From Thomasclavelia cocleata (GTDB taxonomy: Bacteria; Bacillota_I; Bacilli_A; Erysipelotrichales; Coprobacillaceae): 64,000 bases of DNA. The notes below the pieces were generated by a model. It searched no databases and had not been told where the DNA came from. It worked only from the letters and a program-made list of their open reading frames with translations. The position numbers were made by a program, and so were the translations under genes. The stretch spans positions 95,165 to 159,164 of the forward strand of contig NZ_FOIN01000003.1 of assembly GCF_900102365.1 (NCBI RefSeq), in the 5' to 3' direction. Shown here piece by piece: positions 47,341 to 54,384 of this stretch (its first letter is position 1; the number at the start of each line of letters is the position of its first letter).

Positions 47341-47605
47341 TTTTTCACCTCTATTTGAATATTAAAAAACCGTATACAATTTCGTATACAACACACAAGT
47401 TGTATACGTATACGGCTTTAAAAAAAAAACTGAGCGTTGCTCAGTTGTTCACGAGGAATCACATAAAAGTGTTTACGTTTTTTTCAGTAAACACTTGTGA
47501 TTTCTCCTTATCCTGCTTTTGATAAATCACCGTTTTTTCGTAAACGTATACGTATACATCTCTAATTATTAGGATGATTTATCAAAAGTTCATAGACAAT
47601 AACAT
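47341..47605. other. Candidate origin of transfer (oriT)
   Basis: A non-coding stretch between the coiled-coil gene and the accessory genes. It holds six GTATAC sites (47372, 47384, 47402, 47408, 47546, 47552), a palindrome-like pair CCGTATAC/GTATACGG (47370-47415), a hairpin CTGAGC/GCTCAG (about 47429-47445), an inverted repeat around 47459-47500 built on GTGTTTAC/GTAAACAC, and a perfect 14-bp inverted repeat (47516-47529 and 47575-47588). Position next to relaxase genes and the repeat density fit an oriT. The nick site is not identified. Confidence 0.55.
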
Positions 47606-47812
47606 TTAGTCTAATTCCGACAGACTTTCGCTTATTTTTTTGTTAAAATCGTCCGCTTTTTTCTTGAGTTTCAAAAGAGACTTTTTATTTTTTTCTAAGT
47701 CAGACAAGTTAATTTTTGATTGTTTTAGCTGTTCTTCATTTTTAGAAATGACAGCTTTTTCTTCATCAATTTTCTTTTGAATTTGAGCTAATTTTTTTTC
47801 AATTTCTATCAC
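47606..47812 (-). CDS. Small coiled-coil protein
   Basis: 68 aa from the GTG at 47812, with GGAAAGGAGG upstream. Almost the whole chain is a charged heptad-type coiled coil (KKLAQIQKKIDEEKAVISKN, LSDLEKNKKSLLKLKKKADD). It is the first gene after promoter module E and lies before the candidate oriT. Function unknown. Confidence 0.65.
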   Translation of the reverse strand: MIEIEKKLAQIQKKIDEEKAVISKNEEQLKQSKINLSDLEKNKKSLLKLKKKADDFNKKISESLSELD

Positions 47813-47831
47813 AATAATCCTCCTTTCCAAC

Positions 47832-47941
47832 AAAAAAAGATAATCGTTTGATTATCTTTTTTACTCAAATATACTACGTCTTTGTGAAAAATATTTTTTC
47901 ACAATAACATTATAACACGTCTATTCTAAAAAAATGTCCCC
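47832..47941 (-). promoter_or_regulatory. ICE promoter module E before the mobilisation operon
   Basis: GGGGACA (47935-47941) and TGTTATAAT (-10 at 47909-47914) on the minus strand. In place of the palindrome the leader has GTGAAAAA/TTTTTCAC (47884-47902), then a perfect hairpin AAAAGATAATC/GATTATCTTTT with a T run (47832-47862) next to the ribosome site. Confidence 0.7.
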
Positions 47942-47952
47942 ATTTTTATAAT

Positions 47953-48867
47953 TTAATCTGTAATATAAAATTCATTTTTTGTTTTATAATTTCCAAGATA
48001 ATATAAATGATTTTTGTCAACCAGTTCATATATTTTATTATCTTCTTCATCAAGAAAATATGACCCACATGCCCCGCTATATTCTTGAAAATAAAATTTA
48101 TCATACACACTTTCCCATGTATCCAACTGTCGAAGGGAATCCAAAAAAACCTCATAATCACACTCATCAGTTGCTACATCATCAATAAAAAAACCGTTCT
48201 CATCATTATCAAAATATTTTAATTCATTATCAAATAACTTTAGTTTTTTTTGAATACTCGTCCTTACTTCACTATTATTTTTATAGCCAATATTTGAAAA
48301 AAATAATCCATTTTCTTCATACCATCTTCCTATTTTTACTACTTCTCCATTACCATTCATGATAGCTAATCTTGAATCGTCTATCATGCTTTCCATAATT
48401 TTTTTAAATACTTCTGATTTATAATATCCTATTTTTGTATTAGATATTAAATCATAAATTATGTTTTTAATAAACAACTGTGTATCGTTTAACACACTAT
48501 CTTTGTGATTATATTCTTGGATTATACCATTATGTGCAATCCCAATTGAACAACATAAATTAGTTTTTCTAAGGTATATACTGTCATTAGTTAACGGGTA
48601 TGGATGACAGTTACCTTTATCAATTAAACCGCTTGTTGATATTCTAAAATGAAATACAACACTCTGATTTTTTAATCTGTACTGCTTATCATTTCTTAAT
48701 AAATTTTCATAAAAATTTTCATAAGACATAAAGCCTTTTTTAATAATAATCTTATTGTTATTATTAAACATAAATCCAGCACCGTGAGGATTTTTATTCC
48801 AACATCTTTTTAAAATCTCTTTATCTGGTAAGTCAATTCCACTGTTTTTTACAATAATTATACACAT
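47953..48867 (-). CDS. Class II glutamine amidotransferase (Ntn hydrolase)
   Basis: 304 aa from the ATG at 48867 (GAGGAAATAAAT upstream). The nucleophile would be Cys2 (MCIIIV). NPHGAGFMF, FHFRISTSG and GIAHNGII match the class II glutaminase fold. It would release ammonia from glutamine for a partner synthetase. The amidoligase-like gene lies immediately upstream, and both have the same structured leader, suggesting a joint pathway. The C-terminal 120 residues are not recognised. Confidence 0.75.
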   Translation of the reverse strand: MCIIIVKNSGIDLPDKEILKRCWNKNPHGAGFMFNNNNKIIIKKGFMSYENFYENLLRNDKQYRLKNQSVVFHFRISTSGLIDKGNCHPYPLTNDSIYLRKTNLCCSIGIAHNGIIQEYNHKDSVLNDTQLFIKNIIYDLISNTKIGYYKSEVFKKIMESMIDDSRLAIMNGNGEVVKIGRWYEENGLFFSNIGYKNNSEVRTSIQKKLKLFDNELKYFDNDENGFFIDDVATDECDYEVFLDSLRQLDTWESVYDKFYFQEYSGACGSYFLDEEDNKIYELVDKNHLYYLGNYKTKNEFYITD

Positions 48868-48912
48868 ATTTATTTCCTCGTTTCTTTTGCATTTTAGGAG
48901 TAACCCTTTCAT

Positions 48913-49000
48913 TTTCTACAAGAGCGGGAGCAAGAAAAAAAGCAAGGTGGAGACTTGTACTACCTTGCTTTTTTTCGCAGATCATGCAATGTTCTTAGAC
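48913..49000 (-). ncRNA. Structured leader RNA, copy 2
   Basis: Inner stem 48935-48948 with 48962-48975 around the invariant loop (48949-48961), with a T run on the minus strand. Downstream CTTGTA can pair with TACAAG in the loop. The outer stem is decayed. It precedes the amidotransferase gene. Confidence 0.75.
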
Positions 49001-49002
49001 AA

Positions 49003-49063
49003 CATGGAACTTGTTCCATGATAAAAAAAACTCAAAACAATGAGATTTCATTCATTGTTTTGA
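49003..49063 (-). terminator. Terminator of the amidoligase gene, then a palindrome
   Basis: CTCAAAACAATGA pairs with TCATTGTTTTGAG and is followed by a T run on the minus strand (about 49029-49063). The palindrome CATGGAACTTGTTCCATG (49003-49020) follows directly, then leader 2. Confidence 0.8.
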
Positions 49064-49081
49064 GAACAATTAGAATTAAAA

Positions 49082-50059
49082 TTACTGTAATTGCGTGTAT
49101 TTACCAAACAGGAAACTTGATGGTCTTAGTTTATTGTTTGGCATTAACAAAATTATTTTTGTCACTTCATCCAAAGCAACTTTTCTTCTTTCAATACTGT
49201 TATTTTCAATATAATTTTTCATCATTTGTATTGTATCTTCATCATTTTTATATACAATTAGTTTTTCTAAATTAACTAATCCTTGATAATTTCTAGCAAC
49301 ATTTACAATATTATACATTAAATTAATCCGTGAATTAAATGACTCCCATAACAACGTTCCTCTACACAATCTTATTTCAACAGTTTTTTCATTTGTAGTA
49401 TTTACTACTTTATATCTATCATTATGATTTCCCCCACTTTTTCTTTTATCTTTTGCAAACTTTTTTATATCTTTTACTTCATATCCATTTGGGGTTTCAA
49501 ATCTACACCAACGTAAACTCTTTTGATTTCGTCCACTAATTTTAATTAATTCCTCTTGATATAATTCCATAATCGATACCATATTTTCAATAGTTATATT
49601 TGACCTCTCATGATCAATTCGTATTGCTTTTTGAGTATTATTATTAAGATTACTCAACAACAAATCATATTCTTTTGAATTAAATCCAAGTGCTTTTCTA
49701 TTAAAATGAATATGCAATCCACATTTATTTCCTTTAGTAGAAACATAATGAGAATTGTCTAAAATATTCAATAGTTTTTTAAATTTGTCATTATTATTTT
49801 TATACCAACCAATTGTCATGGGATTAGAAATTATTTCAAGCCCGCAACCAATAGAGCTATCTCTTTCATATACAAATAAATTTCCAAATTCATTTTTTAA
49901 ACATCCTGCCATCTCCTCTGGTGACACAATATTTCCTTCAAAATCACTATCTTGCGTTGCTTCCAGTTCAAATCCAAACAAGATATTATCTCTTTCGTTT
50001 TCACCCTCTAACATAAAATTTTGCCAGTTGTTAAATCCATGGTAACATAATAATGTCAT
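49082..50059 (-). CDS. Amidoligase-like enzyme (glutamine synthetase-like ligase fold)
   Basis: 325 aa from the ATG at 50059, with GAGGAACTT upstream. A longer frame from 50179 would translate the structured leader and is not preferred. LFGFELEATQ, GCGLEIISNPMTIGWY, KCGLHIHFNRKALG and KTVEIRLCRGTLLWES are in the order seen in the Amidoligase_2 family, ATP-dependent ligases that form amide bonds. With the neighbouring glutaminase it could amidate a small molecule, a peptide or a wall component; the substrate is unknown. Confidence 0.72.
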   Translation of the reverse strand: MTLLCYHGFNNWQNFMLEGENERDNILFGFELEATQDSDFEGNIVSPEEMAGCLKNEFGNLFVYERDSSIGCGLEIISNPMTIGWYKNNNDKFKKLLNILDNSHYVSTKGNKCGLHIHFNRKALGFNSKEYDLLLSNLNNNTQKAIRIDHERSNITIENMVSIMELYQEELIKISGRNQKSLRWCRFETPNGYEVKDIKKFAKDKRKSGGNHNDRYKVVNTTNEKTVEIRLCRGTLLWESFNSRINLMYNIVNVARNYQGLVNLEKLIVYKNDEDTIQMMKNYIENNSIERRKVALDEVTKIILLMPNNKLRPSSFLFGKYTQLQ

Positions 50060-50105
50060 AATAAGTTCCTCATTTCTTTTTATATTTAAGAAGCTGCCTT
50101 CCTCA

Positions 50106-50194
50106 CCTTCTACAAGAGCGGGGTCAAGAGAAAAAGCAAGGTGGAGACTTGTACTACCTTGCTTTTTGTCGCAGATCACGCAATGTTCTTAGAC
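50106..50194 (-). ncRNA. Structured leader RNA, copy 3
   Basis: Inner stem 50131-50142 with 50156-50167 around the invariant loop (50143-50155), with T residues after the stem on the minus strand; CTTGTA downstream can pair with the loop. It precedes the amidoligase gene. Confidence 0.75.
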
Positions 50195-50195
50195 A

Positions 50196-50252
50196 CATGG
50201 AACTTGTTCTATATCAAAAAAAGAAACTGTTTTGTTTCTTTTTTTGATATAG
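50196..50252 (-). terminator. Terminator of the second ParB-like gene, then a degenerate palindrome
   Basis: ATATCAAAAAAAGAAAC pairs with GTTTCTTTTTTTGATAT around a 6-nt loop (about 50212-50252). The palindrome copy 50196-50213 is degenerate at one arm, where it merges with the stem. Confidence 0.7.
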
Positions 50253-50254
50253 CT

Positions 50255-50965
50255 TTAATCTCTTATTAAATTATCTAATATTTCAATAGCATTAATAATA
50301 TCACTTGACATATATTCGCAACCACAGGCTTCAAGCATGGTGAATGTTTTCTCTAATGCTTTTTTATTTGTTTTTAAGCGCTTAATAACATCTGATAAAG
50401 TAAGTTCTCTTGCAACAGAATGAGATTCCATATTATTACTTTGGCTTTCAACTTTTTTTATTATTTTATCAACACCTCTGCCAGACATCCCTATTTTCGA
50501 ACCAATCCAGTCACGTTTAGTACCTGATGGTCTTTCTTCCATCTCCTCATAAATTTTACTCCATTGTTGAATTTCATAATATCTTACTTCTTGAGATTTT
50601 TTTCTCTGCACATTATTTGACATTATTAATCCTAATTCCATTAATTCATTGGTAGGTTTTTCAACAATAGATATATTAATATAACCATCACCTAATCCGC
50701 TTTCATGGAGTTTACATATTGCTAAATAACGTGTATGACCACCTAAAAGAGTATATTTGCACCCATCAATTTCTCCATTTCTATCAACCTCACTAGCATA
50801 AGCAATAGCATTTTCCATTTGTCCATTTTCTGATATAGAGCTTGCAAGACTATCAATAACATTATCTTGATAATCATAAAAATTCATATCATTAAGTCTT
50901 ACATCAGCCACGCTTACTCTTTGTGTCATCCCTAAATCCCTTGTAACACTACTTAATAAACTCAT
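50255..50965 (-). CDS. ParB/Noc-like DNA-binding protein (copy 2)
   Basis: 236 aa. The ParB-type N-domain has YTLLGGHTRYLAICKL and NNVQRKKSQEVRYYEI; the helix-turn-helix is in TKRDWIGSKIGMSGRGVDKI (about 148-170). It shares its start (MSLLSSVTRDLGMT) and layout with the protein at 54385-55248 but lacks that protein's acidic insert. It may bind dispersed sites on the element, which is inferred. GAGGAAATTAAT precedes the ATG. Confidence 0.82.
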   Translation of the reverse strand: MSLLSSVTRDLGMTQRVSVADVRLNDMNFYDYQDNVIDSLASSISENGQMENAIAYASEVDRNGEIDGCKYTLLGGHTRYLAICKLHESGLGDGYINISIVEKPTNELMELGLIMSNNVQRKKSQEVRYYEIQQWSKIYEEMEERPSGTKRDWIGSKIGMSGRGVDKIIKKVESQSNNMESHSVARELTLSDVIKRLKTNKKALEKTFTMLEACGCEYMSSDIINAIEILDNLIRD

Positions 50966-51013
50966 ATTAATTTCCTCGTTTCTTTTTTATATTTAAGAAG
51001 CTACCTTCCTCAC

Positions 51014-51100
51014 CTTCTACAAGAGCGGGAGCAAGAGAAAAAGCAAGGTGGAGACTTGTACTACCTTGCTTTTGATTGAAGATCACGCAATGTTCTTAGA
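51014..51100 (-). ncRNA. Structured leader RNA, copy 4
   Basis: Inner stem (about 51038-51049 with 51063-51074) around the invariant loop (51050-51062); CTTGTA downstream can pair with the loop. It precedes the second ParB-like gene. Confidence 0.75.
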
Positions 51101-51102
51101 CA

Positions 51103-51170
51103 CATGAAACTTGTTCCATGATAAAAAAACTCAAAATAACGAACTTATTTGTTTTCGTTATTTTGAGTAC
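51103..51170 (-). terminator. Terminator of MazF-like gene 2, then a palindrome
   Basis: CTCAAAATAACGAA pairs with TTCGTTATTTTGAG and seven T follow on the minus strand. The palindrome copy CATGAAACTTGTTCCATG (51103-51120) comes next, then leader 4. Confidence 0.8.
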
Positions 51171-51204
51171 TAGCGATAATAAAGATTTTGTTGTTATTTT
51201 TATA

Positions 51205-51723
51205 TTAGTCTATTAATTTACTTTTTATAAATTCTGTTATACAGTCTCTTTCAACAAGAACATCAGCAAATGTTTTTCTTAAATCAATCCGCTGCGTATC
51301 TACACAACGAATTTCGCTTAACTGCAATCGACTTTTGGTTTTTTTATTATTAATTAATACCTCAATATCCATTTCAAATTCAGGATTTGCTTTTGTTTCT
51401 TTGATTGAAGTACAAGGAATGATCAACATTTTATAACCTAAATCTTTTAAAATATAACACCAATGTCCATCCATTAACTCTTTAGGAAAACCACGTCCAA
51501 TATTGAAATATGCCATCTGATGAACTTGCGGACGATTTGATAAATAATAATATGTATTATCAATATCCCGTTCTCTATCCTTGACTAAATTACAGTAAAA
51601 ATATTCTAATTGACTAGTAAGATGTTTTAAAGAACAACTAAATTTTTCAACATCATACAATCCACTTTTTTCTAATTGATCTAATGATTCTTTCATTTCA
51701 ATTAAGTTGCTATTTACACTCAT
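51205..51723 (-). CDS. MazF/PemK-like protein (copy 2)
   Basis: 172 aa from the ATG at 51723 (GGAGGTGCATTAATT upstream); a longer frame through the leader is not preferred. MAYFNIGRGFPKELMDGHWC, YKMLIIPCTS and EIRCVDTQRIDLRK parallel the MazF-like paralogue at 36293-36877. The N-terminal third is helical in both. No antitoxin is recognised. It has its own structured leader and terminator, so it is a separate unit. Confidence 0.6.
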   Translation of the reverse strand: MSVNSNLIEMKESLDQLEKSGLYDVEKFSCSLKHLTSQLEYFYCNLVKDRERDIDNTYYYLSNRPQVHQMAYFNIGRGFPKELMDGHWCYILKDLGYKMLIIPCTSIKETKANPEFEMDIEVLINNKKTKSRLQLSEIRCVDTQRIDLRKTFADVLVERDCITEFIKSKLID

Positions 51724-51742
51724 AATTAATGCACCTCCTTCA

Positions 51743-51830
51743 CCTTCTACAAGAGCGTAGTCAAGAAAAAAAGCAAGGTGGAGACTTGTACTACCTTGTT
51801 TTTTGTCGCAGATCACGCAATGTTCTTAGA
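51743..51830 (-). ncRNA. Structured leader RNA, copy 5
   Basis: Invariant loop at 51780-51792; the inner stem has one A-C mismatch, and an outer GCGTGATC/GACTACGC stem with one mismatch and a wobble pair is present. CTTGTA downstream can pair with the loop. No palindrome copy lies upstream, unlike copies 1-4. Confidence 0.7.
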
Positions 51831-51892
51831 CACATCATTTAAATTAGTAAATTTTCAAATTAGATTACCAGAAATTTAATAAAAAGATAGAG

Positions 51893-51924
51893 CACCCAGA
51901 CTAATAACTAACGGGTGCTTTTTT
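51893..51924 (-). terminator. Terminator of the sortase-like gene
   Basis: GCACCCG and CGGGTGC pair around a short loop with flanking A and T runs. The T run favours plus-strand reading, but it could stop transcription from the sortase-like gene too. Confidence 0.5.
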
Positions 51925-51955
51925 ATTAATTCTCTTGATACAAATAACCTAGATA

Positions 51956-52621
51956 TTATACTCTTATTGCCTTAACCAACCAATTATTGGAATTATAGCA
52001 AGTATAAATATATAAAATTTCCTGATCTAAATTATAATCAAGCATATTTATACCTGTCTCAATGTCATATAATTTATATCCATCATTTGTACACTCATTA
52101 CTATAAACAATTTTATATTTATAAATATGCGAGTTGTAATTAACTGATATAACATCATTTAAACTTGCTCTATACAAATATTTTAATGATTTCGTATTAT
52201 GTCCTCCTAAAAGTACTAGTTTTCCACATCCGAATAAAAATGCAGCTTCGGTCATAATACAGATATCATATTGATCAACTGCTTCTTGTGTTGAACCAAT
52301 ACTCAAACGAGCATTGGTACATACATTAGGAATAGTAATAGAATTATCTATTATCATTTGTTTTTCTTTTTTAGGAACAGTAAAATCATTAGTATCATTT
52401 TTTTTGTTATTATCTTCATTCCTTATTTCATTATTAGAATCATCAACTTCTTTTTTTTCTACTTCTTTTGTTAAGGCAACATACGAATTACCTGTTATCT
52501 TATTGACATTAGTAATTAAAGCCTTTTTAGAATTAGATGTTGATACATCTTGAACATAACAATTTCCAATACTAAATATAGTTATTATAACTAGTAACAG
52601 CTTAATGATTTTTTTACTCAT
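51956..52621 (-). CDS. Secreted sortase-like protein
   Basis: 221 aa from the ATG at 52621 (GAGGTGGTCTTT upstream). An N-terminal hydrophobic segment acts as anchor or signal, followed by an acidic Asn-rich linker (about 45-80). The domain beyond has the sortase order: VLLGGHNTKS (candidate catalytic His), ILYIYTCYNSNN (candidate Cys in the TLXTC position) and VKAIRV (candidate Arg). It is not next to a pilin gene, so its substrate is unknown. Confidence 0.62.
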   Translation of the reverse strand: MSKKIIKLLLVIITIFSIGNCYVQDVSTSNSKKALITNVNKITGNSYVALTKEVEKKEVDDSNNEIRNEDNNKKNDTNDFTVPKKEKQMIIDNSITIPNVCTNARLSIGSTQEAVDQYDICIMTEAAFLFGCGKLVLLGGHNTKSLKYLYRASLNDVISVNYNSHIYKYKIVYSNECTNDGYKLYDIETGINMLDYNLDQEILYIYTCYNSNNWLVKAIRV

Positions 52622-52659
52622 AAAGACCACCTCTAATTCTTCATTAATCAAACTCCATT

Positions 52660-53181
52660 CTATTTAATTTTTAAACCATATAGCTCTAATAGCTCTTTTT
52701 CTGCCATTTGAATAGGGAAAAAACGATTTTCTTCAAATTCAATTGCATACCACTCGGACATAAATACTCTTTTATCCCTATCATGATATAAGTGTTCGCA
52801 TTCCCATGGTTTTAATTTTCTTCTAATCCTTTCACAATCCTTTTCTTTATTATCCCATACCCACATTTTGGGTTTTAAATCTTCAAAGTGGTAAGGCTTA
52901 AATTGATTATGCCTAGTAGGATTTAAGCCAATAGATTGCAGATGCCTTTCCAGATTAACATCTAACCATTCTATAATATGAAAGTTATAGTAATCTTCAG
53001 TTTCCTCATGAGGAATTATCTTTTTTAGATACACAAGATGCTTTTTAGCATCATTCCATGTCTCAAAGATTTTTGGTTTATGTTTGTTAGACTTATCACT
53101 AGGATAACAGTCTGGTCCAAACTTATTAATATATATTCCTGCATAAATCCCATCTTTATATTTAATCAAATACATTTTCAT
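52660..53181 (-). CDS. ICE protein of unknown function
   Basis: 173 aa. The start resembles RNase H1-type hybrid-binding modules (YLIKYKDGIYAGIYI, IFETWNDAKKHL), with the second half unrecognised (Trp- and His-rich). No signal or membrane segment. AGGAGGT lies about 14 nt before the ATG, so the start is uncertain. Confidence 0.55.
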   Translation of the reverse strand: MKMYLIKYKDGIYAGIYINKFGPDCYPSDKSNKHKPKIFETWNDAKKHLVYLKKIIPHEETEDYYNFHIIEWLDVNLERHLQSIGLNPTRHNQFKPYHFEDLKPKMWVWDNKEKDCERIRRKLKPWECEHLYHDRDKRVFMSEWYAIEFEENRFFPIQMAEKELLELYGLKIK

Positions 53182-53255
53182 TCACTTTTTTAATGACCTC
53201 CTGAATTTTAAAACTCTTTTCATATTTTCAATTAACCATTTCAACCTCAATTAAA

Positions 53256-53651
53256 TTAATCAAAAATAATTTCAAAATATTCAACATTTTTATAATCGTG
53301 TTTCATACGTTCATAAAATTCTTTAATATCGTTAATTCTTGTTGGATCAGGGTAGTCTAATTTATAAAATTCATCTATTGCTGTTTTCAAGGCATTTACT
53401 GCAGTATCATACGGAATCAAATGTACTGATCCATCACCAGATAATAAATTATTGCATTCCTCGCATCTAAAAGCTTTATAAAAAATTCCATCTGCATATC
53501 CAAAGAAAAAAACCTGATCATCTGGAATCCCTTTGTATTCTTCTTTTTCAGTATATTCATGATAAATACTGCTTTCATCTTCAGTAAATGTCACAATATA
53601 CCTTTTTGACCATATTCCGTTTGGTACTCTTATGGTAAAATCATGAGCCAT
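53256..53651 (-). CDS. ICE protein of unknown function with a CxxC pair
   Basis: 131 aa from the ATG at 53651 (GGAGGTGATTAGA upstream); a longer frame from 53690 overlaps the preceding gene and is less likely. It contains CEECNN (about 68-73), which might bind metal, and a charged C-terminus. No family recognised. Confidence 0.6.
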   Translation of the reverse strand: MAHDFTIRVPNGIWSKRYIVTFTEDESSIYHEYTEKEEYKGIPDDQVFFFGYADGIFYKAFRCEECNNLLSGDGSVHLIPYDTAVNALKTAIDEFYKLDYPDPTRINDIKEFYERMKHDYKNVEYFEIIFD

Positions 53652-53679
53652 TCTAATCACCTCCATTTTGATTTCACTT

Positions 53680-53952
53680 TCATATTTCAATATCGTCTGT
53701 AGTACGACAGTTAAAATTGAATATTAGATACTTATCTAATATTTGTCTTGTTTTAGTTAAAGCACGTTCTATCATCAAATTAGATAGGGTAATACCATCA
53801 AGGTTACTAGATATACGTATATAATCGTGTTTCATATCTCCCAAATTACGACCCTGAGCAACATAATATCTCATATATCCAGTTACTATTTCTTCGTCTG
53901 AAATTTGGTTATTTGCTAAACGTAGTAAAAAATCGGTATTAATCTTTGCCAT
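53680..53952 (-). CDS. Small ICE protein of unknown function
   Basis: 90 aa, mostly helical, no membrane segment. The ATG at 53952 has AGAAAGGTGATTTATA upstream. No family recognised. Confidence 0.6.
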   Translation of the reverse strand: MAKINTDFLLRLANNQISDEEIVTGYMRYYVAQGRNLGDMKHDYIRISSNLDGITLSNLMIERALTKTRQILDKYLIFNFNCRTTDDIEI

Positions 53953-54074
53953 TATAAATCACCTTTCTATCTTTTTTTAATTCCTCTATAATTTCTTCTG
54001 TTTCTGGGGTAATAACTACATTAGTTGAAACTTTAATAGGTGCTGTTTTTATTATCTTTGTTCTAGCAATATTC

Positions 54075-54236
54075 TTATTCTTCTAACAGCATTTTCAGCT
54101 CTTTTTCATATTCTTCTCTTAACTCATTGACCAATTCATTAACAATATTGCTATCTAATTTTATTCTGCGATTATCATTCCAAGCACTGCTAATGTGATA
54201 GCTAATATATTCTCTAATTTCTGCTGTATTTAACAT
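54075..54236 (-). CDS. 53-aa protein downstream of structured leader 6
   Basis: A short frame with ATG at 54236, TAA at 54075-54077 and GAGGAAG as ribosome site. It encodes a charged helical protein (MLNTAEIREYISYHISSAWN...). Like the 46-aa gene at 38941, it is a small protein directly behind a structured leader. Confidence 0.6.
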   Translation of the reverse strand: MLNTAEIREYISYHISSAWNDNRRIKLDSNIVNELVNELREEYEKELKMLLEE

Positions 54237-54282
54237 TTTATCTTCCTCATTTCTTTTATATTTAAGGAGCTATCCCCTTCAC

Positions 54283-54372
54283 ACTTTCTACAAGCGCATG
54301 ATCTACATAAGAAGGCAAAGTGGAGACTTGTACTACTTTGCTTTTGCATGTAGATCATGCCATGTTCATAGA
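54283..54372 (-). ncRNA. Structured leader RNA, copy 6
   Basis: A perfect 13-bp outer stem (54296-54308 with 54348-54360) and an inner stem (54312-54321 with 54335-54345) enclose the invariant loop (54322-54334). Relative to copies 2-4, a G-C pair in the inner stem is replaced by A-T on both sides. CTTGTA downstream can pair with the loop. Confidence 0.8.
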
Positions 54373-54384
54373 CTCAGGCATTGC

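Noticed and set aside
49082..50179. Longer start for the amidoligase gene through the leader
   Set aside because: It would translate the structured leader; a good ribosome site precedes the ATG at 50059 and the same leader precedes unrelated genes.
53940..54075. Open minus-strand frame of about 45 codons after the 53-aa gene
   Set aside because: It has a protein-like composition but no ATG, GTG or TTG near its beginning and no good ribosome site; possibly a remnant.
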